This document shows, one piece after another, positions 36,414 to 45,898 of a DNA stretch of 64,000 nucleotides. Location: positions 1-64,000 of the forward strand of contig JADGDO010000010.1 in assembly GCA_016744855.1 (NCBI GenBank). The letters run 5' to 3'. Below the pieces are notes generated by a model, which made no database searches, was not told the origin of the DNA, and saw only the letters and a program-made list of their open reading frames with translations. The position numbers and the translations under genes are program-made. The stretch's first letter is position 1; the number at the start of each line of letters is the position of its first letter. The DNA comes from Candidatus Fermentibacteraceae bacterium (GTDB lineage: Bacteria > Fermentibacterota > Fermentibacteria > Fermentibacterales > JCC-6).

Positions 36414-37553
36414 TCAGTGTTTTCTTGCGGCAAGAGCAGCAACGGAGTTCTCATACGGTAATCTTGTATGCATAAAATAATGCAGAGAACCGGCCGGGTC
36501 ATCGGTTGACAATGCGCGGCGAATAATTGACAGTGACCTATAGAGGTCACGCGCAACCGGTAACAGCTCCCAACCCCCTTCAATTCCCGGAACAGATTCA
36601 ACGAAAGCAGTCATTTCGGGTACTGCTTCATTGAGCCAGGCAAGCGCATCATCAACAGCGATACCACGAATTGCATTCGAGAGTCTGGCAAGTATTTCCG
36701 ATCCGGTATCTCCATCTCTCCAGGGCAGGTAGTGAAACTCCTGCAAAAGCTCCCAGCCTCTGCTGTGTTTCCCCAGGGCTCCGGGCCACTCTCTTGGCAA
36801 GCCCAGAGCAGCCTTCATCTCCATGACTCCATGAAGAGCTGCAGGGAATATTTCAGAGGGGTTAACAAACCATGAATAGTCATTAGAAATTCTTCCGCTT
36901 AAACCTGCAAGGTAAATCCGGCGAAGACAGTAATCGGTTGCAAGAATGTTGTCCCAGATAACCGGTTTTCCTCCAAGAAGTTCTTCAGCAAGCTTCAGAT
37001 CTGACAATTCCTCTGAGACAACCATAGGACCAGTCCAGAAAGAGCCCCATCCGGAAGGGATCTTTTCGCGCCAGACTTTTAGATACTCATCAGCCTCGGG
37101 AAACCTCTCCAGGAATTCTCCACAGTATACTGATGGGCAAAGAATCACAGGCAGGTCGATTCCCTCAAGAGCTCGAACGGCAAAATCCAGTTGTCGTTCA
37201 GCAAGCTTGCCGGCTGATTTATCGGGGACGTCATCAAAAAGTATGGAAAGCCCTGCTGCTCCTGAATCTACAGCTCTGAGTAGTTTTTCCCGAGCAAGAT
37301 TCCATTCGGAGTCCTTGAACTTCCACGGGCTAATGGAAAAGAAAAAAGATGTGTCCTCTTTTATAGCATTGCTGAGAGGCAACCACTCCTTGTTTGGATA
37401 GGTTTCACGCCACTTAAGGCGGTGTTGGGGATCATCTTTGGGCGCATAGAAGTAAGCCGGGTTCTCCATAGATGACAGCTCATCAAGAATTATCTTTCTC
37501 TGCTTCTCGCTAAAAGGTTTGCCATAATAACCTTCCACTATTCCATGGTACAC
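36414..37553 (-). CDS. GH84 family beta-N-acetylglucosaminidase (O-GlcNAcase-like), no signal peptide
   Basis: The protein has 379 residues. It starts YHGIVEGYYGKPFSEKQR, the family's first conserved strand. AYFYAPKDDPQHR and the catalytic aspartate pair D107-D108 in LSILFDDVPD follow, then WDNILATDYCLRRIYLAGL. These are GH84 hallmarks of substrate-assisted hexosaminidases. No signal peptide is seen, so it acts in the cytoplasm, perhaps on imported GlcNAc compounds or glycosylated proteins. It is the first gene of a two-gene unit with thyX, an unusual pairing. Confidence 0.88.
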   Translation of the reverse strand: MYHGIVEGYYGKPFSEKQRKIILDELSSMENPAYFYAPKDDPQHRLKWRETYPNKEWLPLSNAIKEDTSFFFSISPWKFKDSEWNLAREKLLRAVDSGAAGLSILFDDVPDKSAGKLAERQLDFAVRALEGIDLPVILCPSVYCGEFLERFPEADEYLKVWREKIPSGWGSFWTGPMVVSEELSDLKLAEELLGGKPVIWDNILATDYCLRRIYLAGLSGRISNDYSWFVNPSEIFPAALHGVMEMKAALGLPREWPGALGKHSRGWELLQEFHYLPWRDGDTGSEILARLSNAIRGIAVDDALAWLNEAVPEMTAFVESVPGIEGGWELLPVARDLYRSLSIIRRALSTDDPAGSLHYFMHTRLPYENSVAALAARKH

Positions 37554-37637
37554 TTTTGCCCCCTGCCTGTTATGTTACCAGCACTGTTTAGCTGATTTAC
37601 GATTACTCAAGAATACAAAAATAACGGGAGTGTTCAA

Positions 37638-39329
37638 ATGGCAAAACGTATAGTCGAATGTGTTCCTAATATTTCTGATGGCAGGAACCCGGAAGTTATT
37701 GATGCAGTCGTAAAAGCGGCTTCTTGTGTGAGTGGAGCATCGGTTCTTGATGTCGACCCGGGAGCAGCAACAAACAGAACTGTTATCACTATTGCCGGAG
37801 AACCTGAAGCAGTTCTTCAGGCCGCATTCAATGTTATCGAGAGCGCTGGTAAGCTTATTGATATGAGAAAACAGACAGGTAGTCACCCCCGCCACGGTGC
37901 TACTGATGTTTGTCCTTTTGTTCCGGTAAGCGGAATCACAATGGAAGAATGTGCTGAGCTCGCAAGAAGATTGGGTAAAAGAGTTGGAGAAGAACTGAAA
38001 ATTCCTGTCTACCTTTACGAATACGCTGCATCAAAACCTGAATGGGTAAAATTACCAAATATTCGTGAGGGAGAATACGAAGCCCTTCAGAACAAGCTTG
38101 GAAAACCTGAATGGAAACCGGATTTCGGACCCAACGAATGGAATGATTCCTCAGCAAAAACTGGCGTATGCACCATCGGTGCAAGAAACTTCCTTATTGC
38201 ATACAATGTTAATCTCAATACAACTGACACTTCAATGGCCAAAGAGATTGCATTAAACATAAGAGATACCGGAAGAACAAAAAGAACAAATCAGTGGAAA
38301 TTTGCCAGAGACGAGAATGGCAAGAAAGTCACGCAGGAAGGCAGGCTCAAAAACTGCAAGGCTTTCGGCTGGTTTATTGAAGAATACAATACTGCCCAGG
38401 TAACTATGAATCTCACAGACATTGCAGTTACCCCTCTTCACATCGGGTTCGATGTAACAAAAGAAGAAGCTGAGAAACTAGGTCTCATGGTAACCGGAAG
38501 CGAAGTCGTGGGACTGGTTCCTCTCAGCTCTATGGTAGATGCCGGAAAGTACTATCTCGAAAAACAGAACCGTGCTCTTCTCAACATCGGAAAGCAGGCG
38601 AAATCTGTCGGGGCTCCCGAAAGAGACCTCGTAGATATCGCTATTCGCTCGATGGGCCTCAGTGATGTTGCAGAATTTGATCCCGACAAAAAAATAGTTG
38701 AATACATCATTGCAGATAAATCAGTCAATCTCTCAGGTATGACCTGCAAAGCATTCTGCGACGAGCTCTCGATTGACAGCCCTGCCCCTGGAGGCGGAAG
38801 TGCCGCAGCACTAATAGGCGCAGTAGGCGCCGGCCTGGACAGCATGGTTGCAAACCTCACTGTGAAGAACAGGAAATTCAAATCCAGCTGGGAAGAAATG
38901 CTTGAACTGGCACCAGAAGCTCAGGATATCAAAGAATTCCTTGTGAATGCAATTGATGATGATACCCGTTCATTCAATATCTGGATGGATACTATCAGGG
39001 CCAAGGGTGACGTGCAGACAGCAATCAAGGGTGCTATTGAAGTTCCTCTTAGCGTTCTTGCAAAATCGCCGAGAATTGCTGAAATGGGACTTGCTCTGAT
39101 TGAAAGAGGAATGCAGTCAAGCCTCTCTGACGCAGGAGTAGCTGCCGCTGCAGCAAGGGCCTGTGCTACTGGAGCATACTACAATGTTCTTATTAATCTT
39201 CCTGAAATTGAAGATACAGAGTATAAAAATAGAATACTGGTTGAAGCAGACAGACTTCTCGCAGAAACTGAAGATTGCGCTTCGAAAGTACAGAAACTGG
39301 TAATAGAAAAACTGAAAAATAAGGGATGA
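37638..39329 (+). CDS. ftcD: Fused glutamate formimidoyltransferase / formimidoyl-THF cyclodeaminase
   Basis: The protein has 563 residues. N-terminal transferase domain (about 1-330): RIVECVPNISDGRNPEVIDAV, DPGAATNRTVITIAGEP, GSHPRHGATDVCPFVPV. C-terminal cyclodeaminase domain (about 355-563): FCDELSIDSPAPGGGSAAALIG and SDAGVAAAAARACATGAYYN. It moves the formimino group of formiminoglutamate to tetrahydrofolate and then releases ammonia to give methenyl-THF, the last step of histidine degradation. The folate product could feed ThyX, encoded next to it. The transketolase gene follows with an overlap or a 5-base gap. Confidence 0.95.
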   Translation: MAKRIVECVPNISDGRNPEVIDAVVKAASCVSGASVLDVDPGAATNRTVITIAGEPEAVLQAAFNVIESAGKLIDMRKQTGSHPRHGATDVCPFVPVSGITMEECAELARRLGKRVGEELKIPVYLYEYAASKPEWVKLPNIREGEYEALQNKLGKPEWKPDFGPNEWNDSSAKTGVCTIGARNFLIAYNVNLNTTDTSMAKEIALNIRDTGRTKRTNQWKFARDENGKKVTQEGRLKNCKAFGWFIEEYNTAQVTMNLTDIAVTPLHIGFDVTKEEAEKLGLMVTGSEVVGLVPLSSMVDAGKYYLEKQNRALLNIGKQAKSVGAPERDLVDIAIRSMGLSDVAEFDPDKKIVEYIIADKSVNLSGMTCKAFCDELSIDSPAPGGGSAAALIGAVGAGLDSMVANLTVKNRKFKSSWEEMLELAPEAQDIKEFLVNAIDDDTRSFNIWMDTIRAKGDVQTAIKGAIEVPLSVLAKSPRIAEMGLALIERGMQSSLSDAGVAAAAARACATGAYYNVLINLPEIEDTEYKNRILVEADRLLAETEDCASKVQKLVIEKLKNKG

Positions 39330-39334
39330 TAAAA

Positions 39335-41251
39335 ATGGACAGAACGAACTTCATTCCTCAGTCTCTTCCGGCAGATACGACAGAGCAACTGGAAAAACTC
39401 TGTCACGGGGCTCGTGGAGATATTCTGAAAATGACAAGTCTCGCCGCAAGCGGCCACCCGGGCGGCTCAATGAGCAGTCTCGAGATATTTGCTTTGCTTT
39501 GGAGCCAGGCCAATGTTGACCCAGCTAAACCACTCAAAAGCGGACGCGACAGAATCATAGTAAGTCACGGACATACATCACCCGGTGTTTACAGTGTTCT
39601 TGGAGCCCTCAACTTCTTCAACCTCCATGAGGCTGTAGTTTCCTTCAGGCTTGCAGGCAGCGACTTTGAAGGACACATAGAAAGACATCTTCCCGGGATC
39701 GAGCTCACAAGCGGTAATCTGGGACAGGGCTTGAGTGCTGCCGTTGGAATGGCTCTTGCAGACCGAAGCAACGGAATTAAAAACCATATCTGGGTTGTTG
39801 CCGGAGACGGAGAAAATCAGAAGGGTCAGATTTCTGAAGCCAGAAGATTTGCCAATAAGTACCTGCTGAATAACCTGACCTACATCATCGATCTCAACCA
39901 TTTGCAGATTTCGGGAGACACGGCTGATGTTATGCCTGTTAACCTCAAAGCAGAGTTTGAAGCGTCAGGCTGGGATGTTGTTGAAACAGATGGTCATGAT
40001 TTGAACAGTCTCTACTCTGCCATCAGACCGGAGGGTCAGAAGAAGCCAAGGCTTGTACTTGCCCGAACAGTAATGGGCAAGGGTGTTTCCTTTATGGAGA
40101 ACAAGGCTGATTATCATGGTATGGCATTGAAGAAAGATCAACTTGAAGCCGCTCTGAAAGAACTTCAAATAGAAAACAATTTTGAAGAACTTTCTGAGGA
40201 GAGAAAAATCTTCATGAGCAGCAAGCCGGAAAGCTGTCGCGAAGAGCCTCATTATCACTTGCTACAGAACAGAGGCAAATCAATCACCTACGGTCCTGAG
40301 CACCGTGGAGACAACAGAAGTGCTTGGGGAAAAGCTCTTGTAAGCCTTGCTGAGGCCAACGAGAACAACCTTCCATTGGTTTTCGACTGTGATCTGGCAG
40401 GCAGTGTAAAAACTGCTGAATTTGCCGCAAAATACCCGGGCCACTTCTTCCAGACAGGAATAATGGAGCACCACACAGCAACTATGGCCGGATGTGCATC
40501 AATCGCTGACAGGGTGGTATTCTGGAGTGATTTCGGAGTATTTGCCATTGATGAAACCTTCAATCAGCACAGACTCAATGATATTAATCAGACAAATCTT
40601 AAGGTTGTTGCCACCCACTGCGGGCTTGATGTTGGACCGGACGGCAAGACACATCACTGTATTAAATATGTCGGGCTTCTTAGAGCTCTCCCGAACTACC
40701 GTACAATCGTTCCAGCCGACCCGAATCAGACAGACAGAGCTGTTCGCCATGCAGCTGCAAATCCGGGCAACTATTTCATAGCGATGGGCCGTTCCAAACT
40801 CGCCGTAATACTCAAAGAAGACGGAACACCATTCTTTGACGAGAACTACGAGTTCAACTACGGTGAAGCAGACCGTTTCAGAAATGGTACAGATGTTGCC
40901 ATCCTTGCCATGGGACCTGCATGCGGGAATGCACTTAAGGCCGCACAGATTCTTGAGGTCGGAGGCATTTCAACTGCTGTTTACGGAGTAAGCTGCCCGA
41001 CTGAATTGTCAGAGGAACTCATAAGCAGTCTTCTGAACTTCAAACACATTATTACTGTAGAGGACCATGATACAGAAACAGGTCTTGGTGCAGGATTAGC
41101 ACTGAAGCTTTCAGAGCTGGGCAATACTCCCCCACTGACCAGAATCGGTGTAACTCACTACGGAATGAGCGGAGAAGCTGATGAACTCTACACCCTTCAA
41201 GGACTCCAACCGGAGCAGATTGCTGAAGAAGTAATTCAGAAACTAGGTTAG
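39335..41251 (+). CDS. tkt: Transketolase (full-length)
   Basis: The start is ATG 39335 behind AGGGATGAT; an in-frame ATG at 39326 overlaps the ftcD stop and is the alternative. The product is about 638 residues. Thiamine diphosphate motif: VVAGDGENQKGQISEARRFANKYLLNNLTYIIDLNHLQ. Also KMTSLAASGHPGGSMSSLEIF, the pyrimidine-domain FFQTGIMEHHTATMAGCASIA and a C-terminal domain (VYGVSCPTELSEELI). It links to the TPP supply (thi4) and supplies ribose-5-phosphate, a PdxS substrate. The missing N-terminal conserved residues of some TKs suggest the divergent bacterial subgroup. Confidence 0.92.
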   Translation: MDRTNFIPQSLPADTTEQLEKLCHGARGDILKMTSLAASGHPGGSMSSLEIFALLWSQANVDPAKPLKSGRDRIIVSHGHTSPGVYSVLGALNFFNLHEAVVSFRLAGSDFEGHIERHLPGIELTSGNLGQGLSAAVGMALADRSNGIKNHIWVVAGDGENQKGQISEARRFANKYLLNNLTYIIDLNHLQISGDTADVMPVNLKAEFEASGWDVVETDGHDLNSLYSAIRPEGQKKPRLVLARTVMGKGVSFMENKADYHGMALKKDQLEAALKELQIENNFEELSEERKIFMSSKPESCREEPHYHLLQNRGKSITYGPEHRGDNRSAWGKALVSLAEANENNLPLVFDCDLAGSVKTAEFAAKYPGHFFQTGIMEHHTATMAGCASIADRVVFWSDFGVFAIDETFNQHRLNDINQTNLKVVATHCGLDVGPDGKTHHCIKYVGLLRALPNYRTIVPADPNQTDRAVRHAAANPGNYFIAMGRSKLAVILKEDGTPFFDENYEFNYGEADRFRNGTDVAILAMGPACGNALKAAQILEVGGISTAVYGVSCPTELSEELISSLLNFKHIITVEDHDTETGLGAGLALKLSELGNTPPLTRIGVTHYGMSGEADELYTLQGLQPEQIAEEVIQKLG

Positions 41252-41263
41252 TGTCATTAAGTT

Positions 41264-41287
41264 ATGGGGCCATGAAAATGGCCCCAT
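41264..41287 (+). terminator. Hairpin after transketolase
   Basis: ATGGGGCCA (41264-41272) and TGGCCCCAT (41279-41287) form a perfect 9-base stem with a 6-base loop, 12 bases past the stop. There is no T-run, so its strength as a terminator is uncertain. Confidence 0.6.
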
Positions 41288-41572
41288 ACTATAAATCCCG
41301 AATCTAATCTCCCCTGTGATTTGTCCTTCATCAGAGCCTAGCTGTTCCCTATCAGATGAGTTTTACCAGTGCAAAGCGATGATTCCTGGAAACATCATTT
41401 ATCAATACCACCTAAGGAATGAATACATACTTCTTAACTTATAACTCGCTGAAGCTTATCGTATATGTACTAGGAAGAAGTGCATTGGTAAGATAGTTGA
41501 TATAGGCTGCTGCAATGACAAGCACCCCTGGAAGTGCTAGATTTCTTTCTTACTGCAAAGAAAGGATTTTTG
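41288..41572. other. Intergenic, no gene seen
   Basis: About 285 bases with low gene-likeness; the upstream ATG at 41534 in the next frame lacks a ribosome site. No riboswitch or repeat was recognised. Confidence 0.4.
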
Positions 41573-42559
41573 ATGAAAGCCTCGGCCTTATCCTCCCTCT
41601 ACTACCGATTTATTTCTCTGGCTGTAAAGATGGCTGTGTCCGGCAGCAGAGTCGAGCGGATATCCAACTTTGTTTCAGCTCTTCGCGGCAGAGTTTCATC
41701 ATCAAGAAACAACCTGTATATCGATCATCTCAAGCGCATTTTCCCTCATAAGGATAAGGCCTGGAGAAACAGTATTTTGTCGGGCTACTGGAGGGTTCAT
41801 GAGAGAAACCTTTTTGCGCTTTTCTTTCTGAAAAGAAAAATATATTCTGATATTGCAGATTCCGTTACGTGGACCGGCAGGGAACATCTTGACTTGGCAC
41901 TGGCGGCTGGGAAGGGTGTACTTCTGCTTGTGCCCCACTTCGGGGACGAAAGAAGTCTTCATGTAATACTGGGAATGGAGGGGTATCCGGTTGATGTCAT
42001 AACCAGCAAATACACCGATATGCCTAAGTATGCCCGGGAATGCAGGCTGGGTATCGGAGAGAAGTGGAACAATCTTCATTTCCCGAATGAAAACCCCAGA
42101 TGGATGTACAGAACACTTCAGGGCGGTAGAATCATTCACTATGCCTCAACCGCTTATGGAGGTCCCGGGGGAACCTGGATAGACAATTTCGGGGTGCCGG
42201 TTCTTGTACCTTCCGCACCATGGAAGCTCTGGAAGCGAACAGGATGCGCCGTACTTCTTGTCTCCTGCGAGCAGACTCCAGGAATGGGTTTCAGTTTAAG
42301 ATTTAAATCCATCAACCCACCCGAGGATCAGACTGAATTTGCAGCTGTAATAGCCTCTGCTACAGAGAAACTCGCGATAGATTATCCATCACAGTACGAG
42401 TGGAAAAATCTTCTTATAAGACACAGAGAATCAAACACAATAGCAAGAATTGGTAAAATACCGACTGATGAACACGAGTTGGAAAAACTTGCTGAGTACG
42501 CAGACGCAGACCCCTCCAGAGTGTTGACTCTGGAGGGGATTATAGATTCGATCAGTTAG
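41573..42559 (+). CDS. Lysophospholipid/lipid A acyltransferase (LpxL/HtrB family)
   Basis: The start is ATG 41573 behind AAAGGATTTTTG; an in-frame ATG at 41534 is unlikely. The 328-residue protein has the catalytic HxxxxD-type motif as HFGDERS in LLLVPHFGDERSLHVIL, then DVITSKYTDMPKY, GGRIIHYASTAYGGPGGTWIDNFGVPV and VPSAPWKLWKRTGCAVLLV. It is an inner-membrane acyltransferase that adds acyl chains to lipid A precursors or similar lipids, which fits a diderm. Its last codons contain a perfect hairpin (42511-42538). Its end overlaps the tldE end by 4 bases. Confidence 0.85.
   Translation: MKASALSSLYYRFISLAVKMAVSGSRVERISNFVSALRGRVSSSRNNLYIDHLKRIFPHKDKAWRNSILSGYWRVHERNLFALFFLKRKIYSDIADSVTWTGREHLDLALAAGKGVLLLVPHFGDERSLHVILGMEGYPVDVITSKYTDMPKYARECRLGIGEKWNNLHFPNENPRWMYRTLQGGRIIHYASTAYGGPGGTWIDNFGVPVLVPSAPWKLWKRTGCAVLLVSCEQTPGMGFSLRFKSINPPEDQTEFAAVIASATEKLAIDYPSQYEWKNLLIRHRESNTIARIGKIPTDEHELEKLAEYADADPSRVLTLEGIIDSIS
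42511..42538. terminator. Perfect 11-base hairpin inside the 3' end of the acyltransferase gene
   Basis: CCCCTCCAGAG (42511-42521), loop TGTTGA, CTCTGGAGGGG (42528-42538). It lies in the coding sequence, 21 bases before the stop, at a convergent junction with tldE, and could end both transcripts. There is no T-run. Confidence 0.55.
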
Positions 42560-43920
42560 AAACTGTCGGCACAGTCTGTTATTTTCACGTCATCAACAAG
42601 CATCCATGTTGGAACAGAAACAGCACTAGGGGCTCTTCTGCCGTAGGTGTTGGATGTGTTCACGCTGATTGTTTCAGATGAAATGGCAAGAACATTACCG
42701 AAAATATTCTCAAACTGGTCTGTGACTCTGCTGGAGAATATCGGGCTTACAATCTTACCGTCTTCGATAAGTACTGCACTGAAACGGCTACTACCTGTGA
42801 AAATGCCTTTGCTCATATTTGGCATATTCATGTAATGAATTGCAGGAATGTAAAGTACTCTTCCCTCTCCTTTAACAGCTTCAAGGAAATCAGCAAGACC
42901 TTCTCCCGGCTGCATTGCAAGGCAACCAGCGTTTGGAGTGGCTTCTTTCTTGTACTTTGACGCAGTGTTGCGGTCATAAAGAAGTCCGGCAAACTTGCCC
43001 TTGTCTATCATTGGAAGAGTCTTTGTAAGCATTCCGGAGTCACTGAGAGGCTCTGAGAATATGTTCTCATTGGAAGGATCATCAAGAACAGTTACAGAAG
43101 GGTGAAGAACGTCGTCTCCGATACTCTTCTCTGATGTCCATCCCATTTTCATCTCGTAGGTGCGACCGGCACAACCGGTCCAGACTGTCATACCTACAAG
43201 GTCTCCGAGAGACTGGGAGCCAAGGAGAACCTTGTAGTTGCCCGGTTCAACCTTGAAACCATCCTGATTTTCATAAACAGGAAGTATGTTCTTAAATTCT
43301 TCGATTGTAGCTTCAGCTTTAACATCGCCGGCTTTCCAGCCAGTCTGCCAGCTGGCAAGCTCCCACATTTTTTCCGGATGCTTAAGAACACACATGAACT
43401 GCTGGTCAGTAAGTCTGTGCCATACGGAATTGTCATTAGCTGTGGTGACGGAAAAGGTCTCCGTACCACCGCTGGACCAAGAGCCTGAATAGTTGTAATC
43501 TTCGCCTACATTTCTGAAAATAGCACTGTAAACCTGCTCTTTTACAGAAGGGTCAAGATTATCAAGTGCAGCATCATACTGTGTTTCCAGCTCAATACTC
43601 TTCTCAATAACAGTAAGAACCGGCTCAAAATCCATCTCTGCTGATTTTGAAGCCTTCTCGGAAACAGTAAGGATCATCTTGAAAAGCTCTTCCGCAGATG
43701 CTAACTCACCAAGATGTGTGTGTGTTCCCTTTTTTCTCTCCTGAATCACTTCGATATCAATTCTTGTAAGCTCTTCACTTGTGTTAAGGCTGACTGAATT
43801 GTTACCAATTCTCATGAGATGGCTGTTCTCATGATGCATGTGAATAGATGCTTTAATTCCCTTTGATCTGGCCATATCTCTGGCTTCTGTAATCATTTTT
43901 TTGATTGATTCGTTCATCAT
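42556..43920 (-). CDS. TldE/PmbA-type peptidase subunit
   Basis: The start is ATG 43920, one base after the tldD stop, behind AAAGGAAG; a second ATG follows at 43917. The product is about 454 residues and has the PmbA/TldE fold (KASIHMHHENSHLMRIGNNS, ETFSVTTANDNSVWHRLTDQQ, LLYDRNTASKYKKEATPNAGCL, MPNMSKGIFTGSSRFSAVLIEDGKIVSPIFSSRV). It lacks the HExxxH metal motif, as TldE does, and partners TldD in a heterodimeric protease. Known targets are unfolded peptides, CcdA and microcin/RiPP precursors. Confidence 0.9.
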   Translation of the reverse strand: MMNESIKKMITEARDMARSKGIKASIHMHHENSHLMRIGNNSVSLNTSEELTRIDIEVIQERKKGTHTHLGELASAEELFKMILTVSEKASKSAEMDFEPVLTVIEKSIELETQYDAALDNLDPSVKEQVYSAIFRNVGEDYNYSGSWSSGGTETFSVTTANDNSVWHRLTDQQFMCVLKHPEKMWELASWQTGWKAGDVKAEATIEEFKNILPVYENQDGFKVEPGNYKVLLGSQSLGDLVGMTVWTGCAGRTYEMKMGWTSEKSIGDDVLHPSVTVLDDPSNENIFSEPLSDSGMLTKTLPMIDKGKFAGLLYDRNTASKYKKEATPNAGCLAMQPGEGLADFLEAVKGEGRVLYIPAIHYMNMPNMSKGIFTGSSRFSAVLIEDGKIVSPIFSSRVTDQFENIFGNVLAISSETISVNTSNTYGRRAPSAVSVPTWMLVDDVKITDCADSF

Positions 43921-43921
43921 G

Positions 43922-45406
43922 CTACTTCCTTTCTCCGGAAATGACATCGTCGAACTTCACCACTGGAACGCCGTGACCAAGTTCCATAACCTGATTTGGC
44001 TCTCCCTTGCCGCAGTTCTCCACCTGCTCAACTACCCAGGTGGACTCGTCACCGACAGCTGAAAGATTGTTGTAGAATTCCACTGTATGTCCCTGGTAAG
44101 ATGGGTTTCTGAGAACTCTTGTAATCTCACCGTTCTTAACTTCCCATCCAATCTCGCATCCGAAGTGGAAGTGCTCACGGTTTGAACCGATCGACCAGCT
44201 GGTGGGATTGTCTACAATTATGCCATCTTCAGTAGTGGCAATAATGTCTTTAAGGGTTCCATCATTACCTGGAAGAATGTTAACATTAGTCATTCTGTCG
44301 ATAGGAGCACGGTAGAATGCTGTTGATCTACTGGCTCCCCCACTCTCGGTGAAGACCTTACGTCCGGCTCTCTGATTTGCTTCACTGATCATTGCTCGGG
44401 AAGTAAGGCAGTTAACGAGAATACCCTTATCAATAAGCAGGTAATCTCTCTCTGGTGTTCCCTCTGCATCAAAGCCGAATGTTCCGGGGCTGTTGATGAT
44501 AGAACCGTATGCACTTACATTAAGCTTATCTGATCCGTACTGAAGTTTTCCGAAAGAATCCAGATTAACAAAACTGCCACCGGCGTAGGAAAGCTCATAT
44601 CCAAGAATTCTATCGAGCTCTAGAGGGTGTCCGATTGTCTCGTGAACCTGAAGATGGCCCTGGCCCGGAAGAAGAATAACAGATCTCTTGCCGAAATCAA
44701 CTTCAGGGGCTGCAAGAACTTCTTTCAATTCAGTCTTTACTCTGTCAGCATGACCGCTCCAGAGTGCAGGATTTGTCAGCATCTCCCAGCCTCTGGTACC
44801 ACCGGTCTCGCAGTAGAGAGACTTGGAGCGTCTCTGCATCTGATGATCGGTATCGAGTGCCATTGCTGTCATGTGGGCAAAGGTATTGATGAGCTTCTTC
44901 TGTGTGTATGTACCCTCACTGCTCCAGAAATGGATGATCATTCTTTGGATCTGAACACGAAGCATTCTGCGAAGAATCCAGTCTTCTGTTAACGATTCAT
45001 CAACACCTCTAAGGAAATCAACCTTCTCTGAAAGACTGACATCAATAGGGTCAACATCGAATGGTGAAGTGTAGCTGCCTGTGTGTCCTTCCTTCGAACC
45101 CATATCAAGCTTAACTTTAACGAGCATTGAGGCGGAAATTGCATTTGCGAGTGCTTTGTCAAAACACAAATCAACATTGCCGGTCTGGCTGGTTGCTGCA
45201 AATCCCCAGGCCCCGCCGTAAAGAACACGAACGCCGAGTCCGCTTTCTACAGTGGTGTCGTTCCCCTCAAGATTACCGTCAAGCAGAACGAGCATCTCGG
45301 AACTGTCATCTTCGTACCAACGGGCATCTGAGTACTGAGCACCCGTTTCCATCACCCTTCCTATGTTTCTGGTGATGGCTTCCTTCAAATCGTTGAATAC
45401 CGACAT
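43922..45406 (-). CDS. tldD: Metallopeptidase TldD
   Basis: The start is ATG 45406 behind GAAGG (MSVFNDLKEAITRNIG); a start at 45421 is the alternative. The protein has 494 residues. The zinc motif HExxxH is at 255-259 as HETIGH in GHLQVHETIGHPLELDRILGYE. Also YAGGSFVNLDSFGKLQYGSDK, EGTPERDYLLIDKGILVNCLTSRAM and GREDY-type endings (ELGHGVPVVKFDDVISGERK). Pairs with TldE downstream. No RiPP precursor gene was found nearby, so general peptide turnover is the safer reading. Confidence 0.93.
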   Translation of the reverse strand: MSVFNDLKEAITRNIGRVMETGAQYSDARWYEDDSSEMLVLLDGNLEGNDTTVESGLGVRVLYGGAWGFAATSQTGNVDLCFDKALANAISASMLVKVKLDMGSKEGHTGSYTSPFDVDPIDVSLSEKVDFLRGVDESLTEDWILRRMLRVQIQRMIIHFWSSEGTYTQKKLINTFAHMTAMALDTDHQMQRRSKSLYCETGGTRGWEMLTNPALWSGHADRVKTELKEVLAAPEVDFGKRSVILLPGQGHLQVHETIGHPLELDRILGYELSYAGGSFVNLDSFGKLQYGSDKLNVSAYGSIINSPGTFGFDAEGTPERDYLLIDKGILVNCLTSRAMISEANQRAGRKVFTESGGASRSTAFYRAPIDRMTNVNILPGNDGTLKDIIATTEDGIIVDNPTSWSIGSNREHFHFGCEIGWEVKNGEITRVLRNPSYQGHTVEFYNNLSAVGDESTWVVEQVENCGKGEPNQVMELGHGVPVVKFDDVISGERK

Positions 45407-45432
45407 GGAACCTTCTTTCAATTTACAGGGTG

Positions 45433-45885
45433 TTATTCTGTTTCCGTAAGCTCAAGTATATCACCCCTGTGCAAATGTCCAGGGGAAATCACTCGACAGA
45501 AAACTCCCCTTTTCGGCATGATGCACTTACCAACCTTCTGGTATATTGTGCAATCATCACCGTGACACTCTTTTCCAACCTGTGTAACTTCGAGTCTCAG
45601 GCCATCCGGACCCGATATCAGCAGACCAGGAAGCAATATTGTAATATCGATTCCCTCAGTAGTAATGTTTTCTCCAAAATCTCCAGGCTTGATGGCAATT
45701 CCGCTTCTCTCGGCAAATTCGACAACACTCTCCTGATCCAAAAGGCTTATCTGTCTGTGCCAGTTGCCGGAGTGTGCATCATCTTTAAAACCCGCAGAAG
45801 AAACTTCTACAGATTCAACTGGAACCTTCTCGGTTCCTTTTTCAGGCGAGATATTCAGGGAAAACACTTTAAATTTTTTGCTCAT
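45433..45885 (-). CDS. MOSC domain protein
   Basis: The start is ATG 45885 behind GGAAG (MSKKFKVFSLNISPEKG); a start at 45921 is the alternative. The 150-residue protein has the MOSC core: GFKDDAHSGNWHRQISLLDQES, GIAIKPGDFGENITTEGI, LRLEVTQVGKECHGDDC with the conserved Cys, and GVFCRVISPGHLHRGDILEL. Stand-alone MOSC proteins carry molybdenum-sulfur chemistry or sulfur transfer. No molybdoenzyme is adjacent. It follows the PrsW-like gene by 13 bases. Confidence 0.9.
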   Translation of the reverse strand: MSKKFKVFSLNISPEKGTEKVPVESVEVSSAGFKDDAHSGNWHRQISLLDQESVVEFAERSGIAIKPGDFGENITTEGIDITILLPGLLISGPDGLRLEVTQVGKECHGDDCTIYQKVGKCIMPKRGVFCRVISPGHLHRGDILELTETE

Positions 45886-45898
45886 ACTATCTTCCAGT

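Noticed and set aside
42556-45406. TldD/TldE as part of a RiPP cluster
   Set aside because: No precursor-like small gene, no RiPP cyclase or transporter was found beside them.
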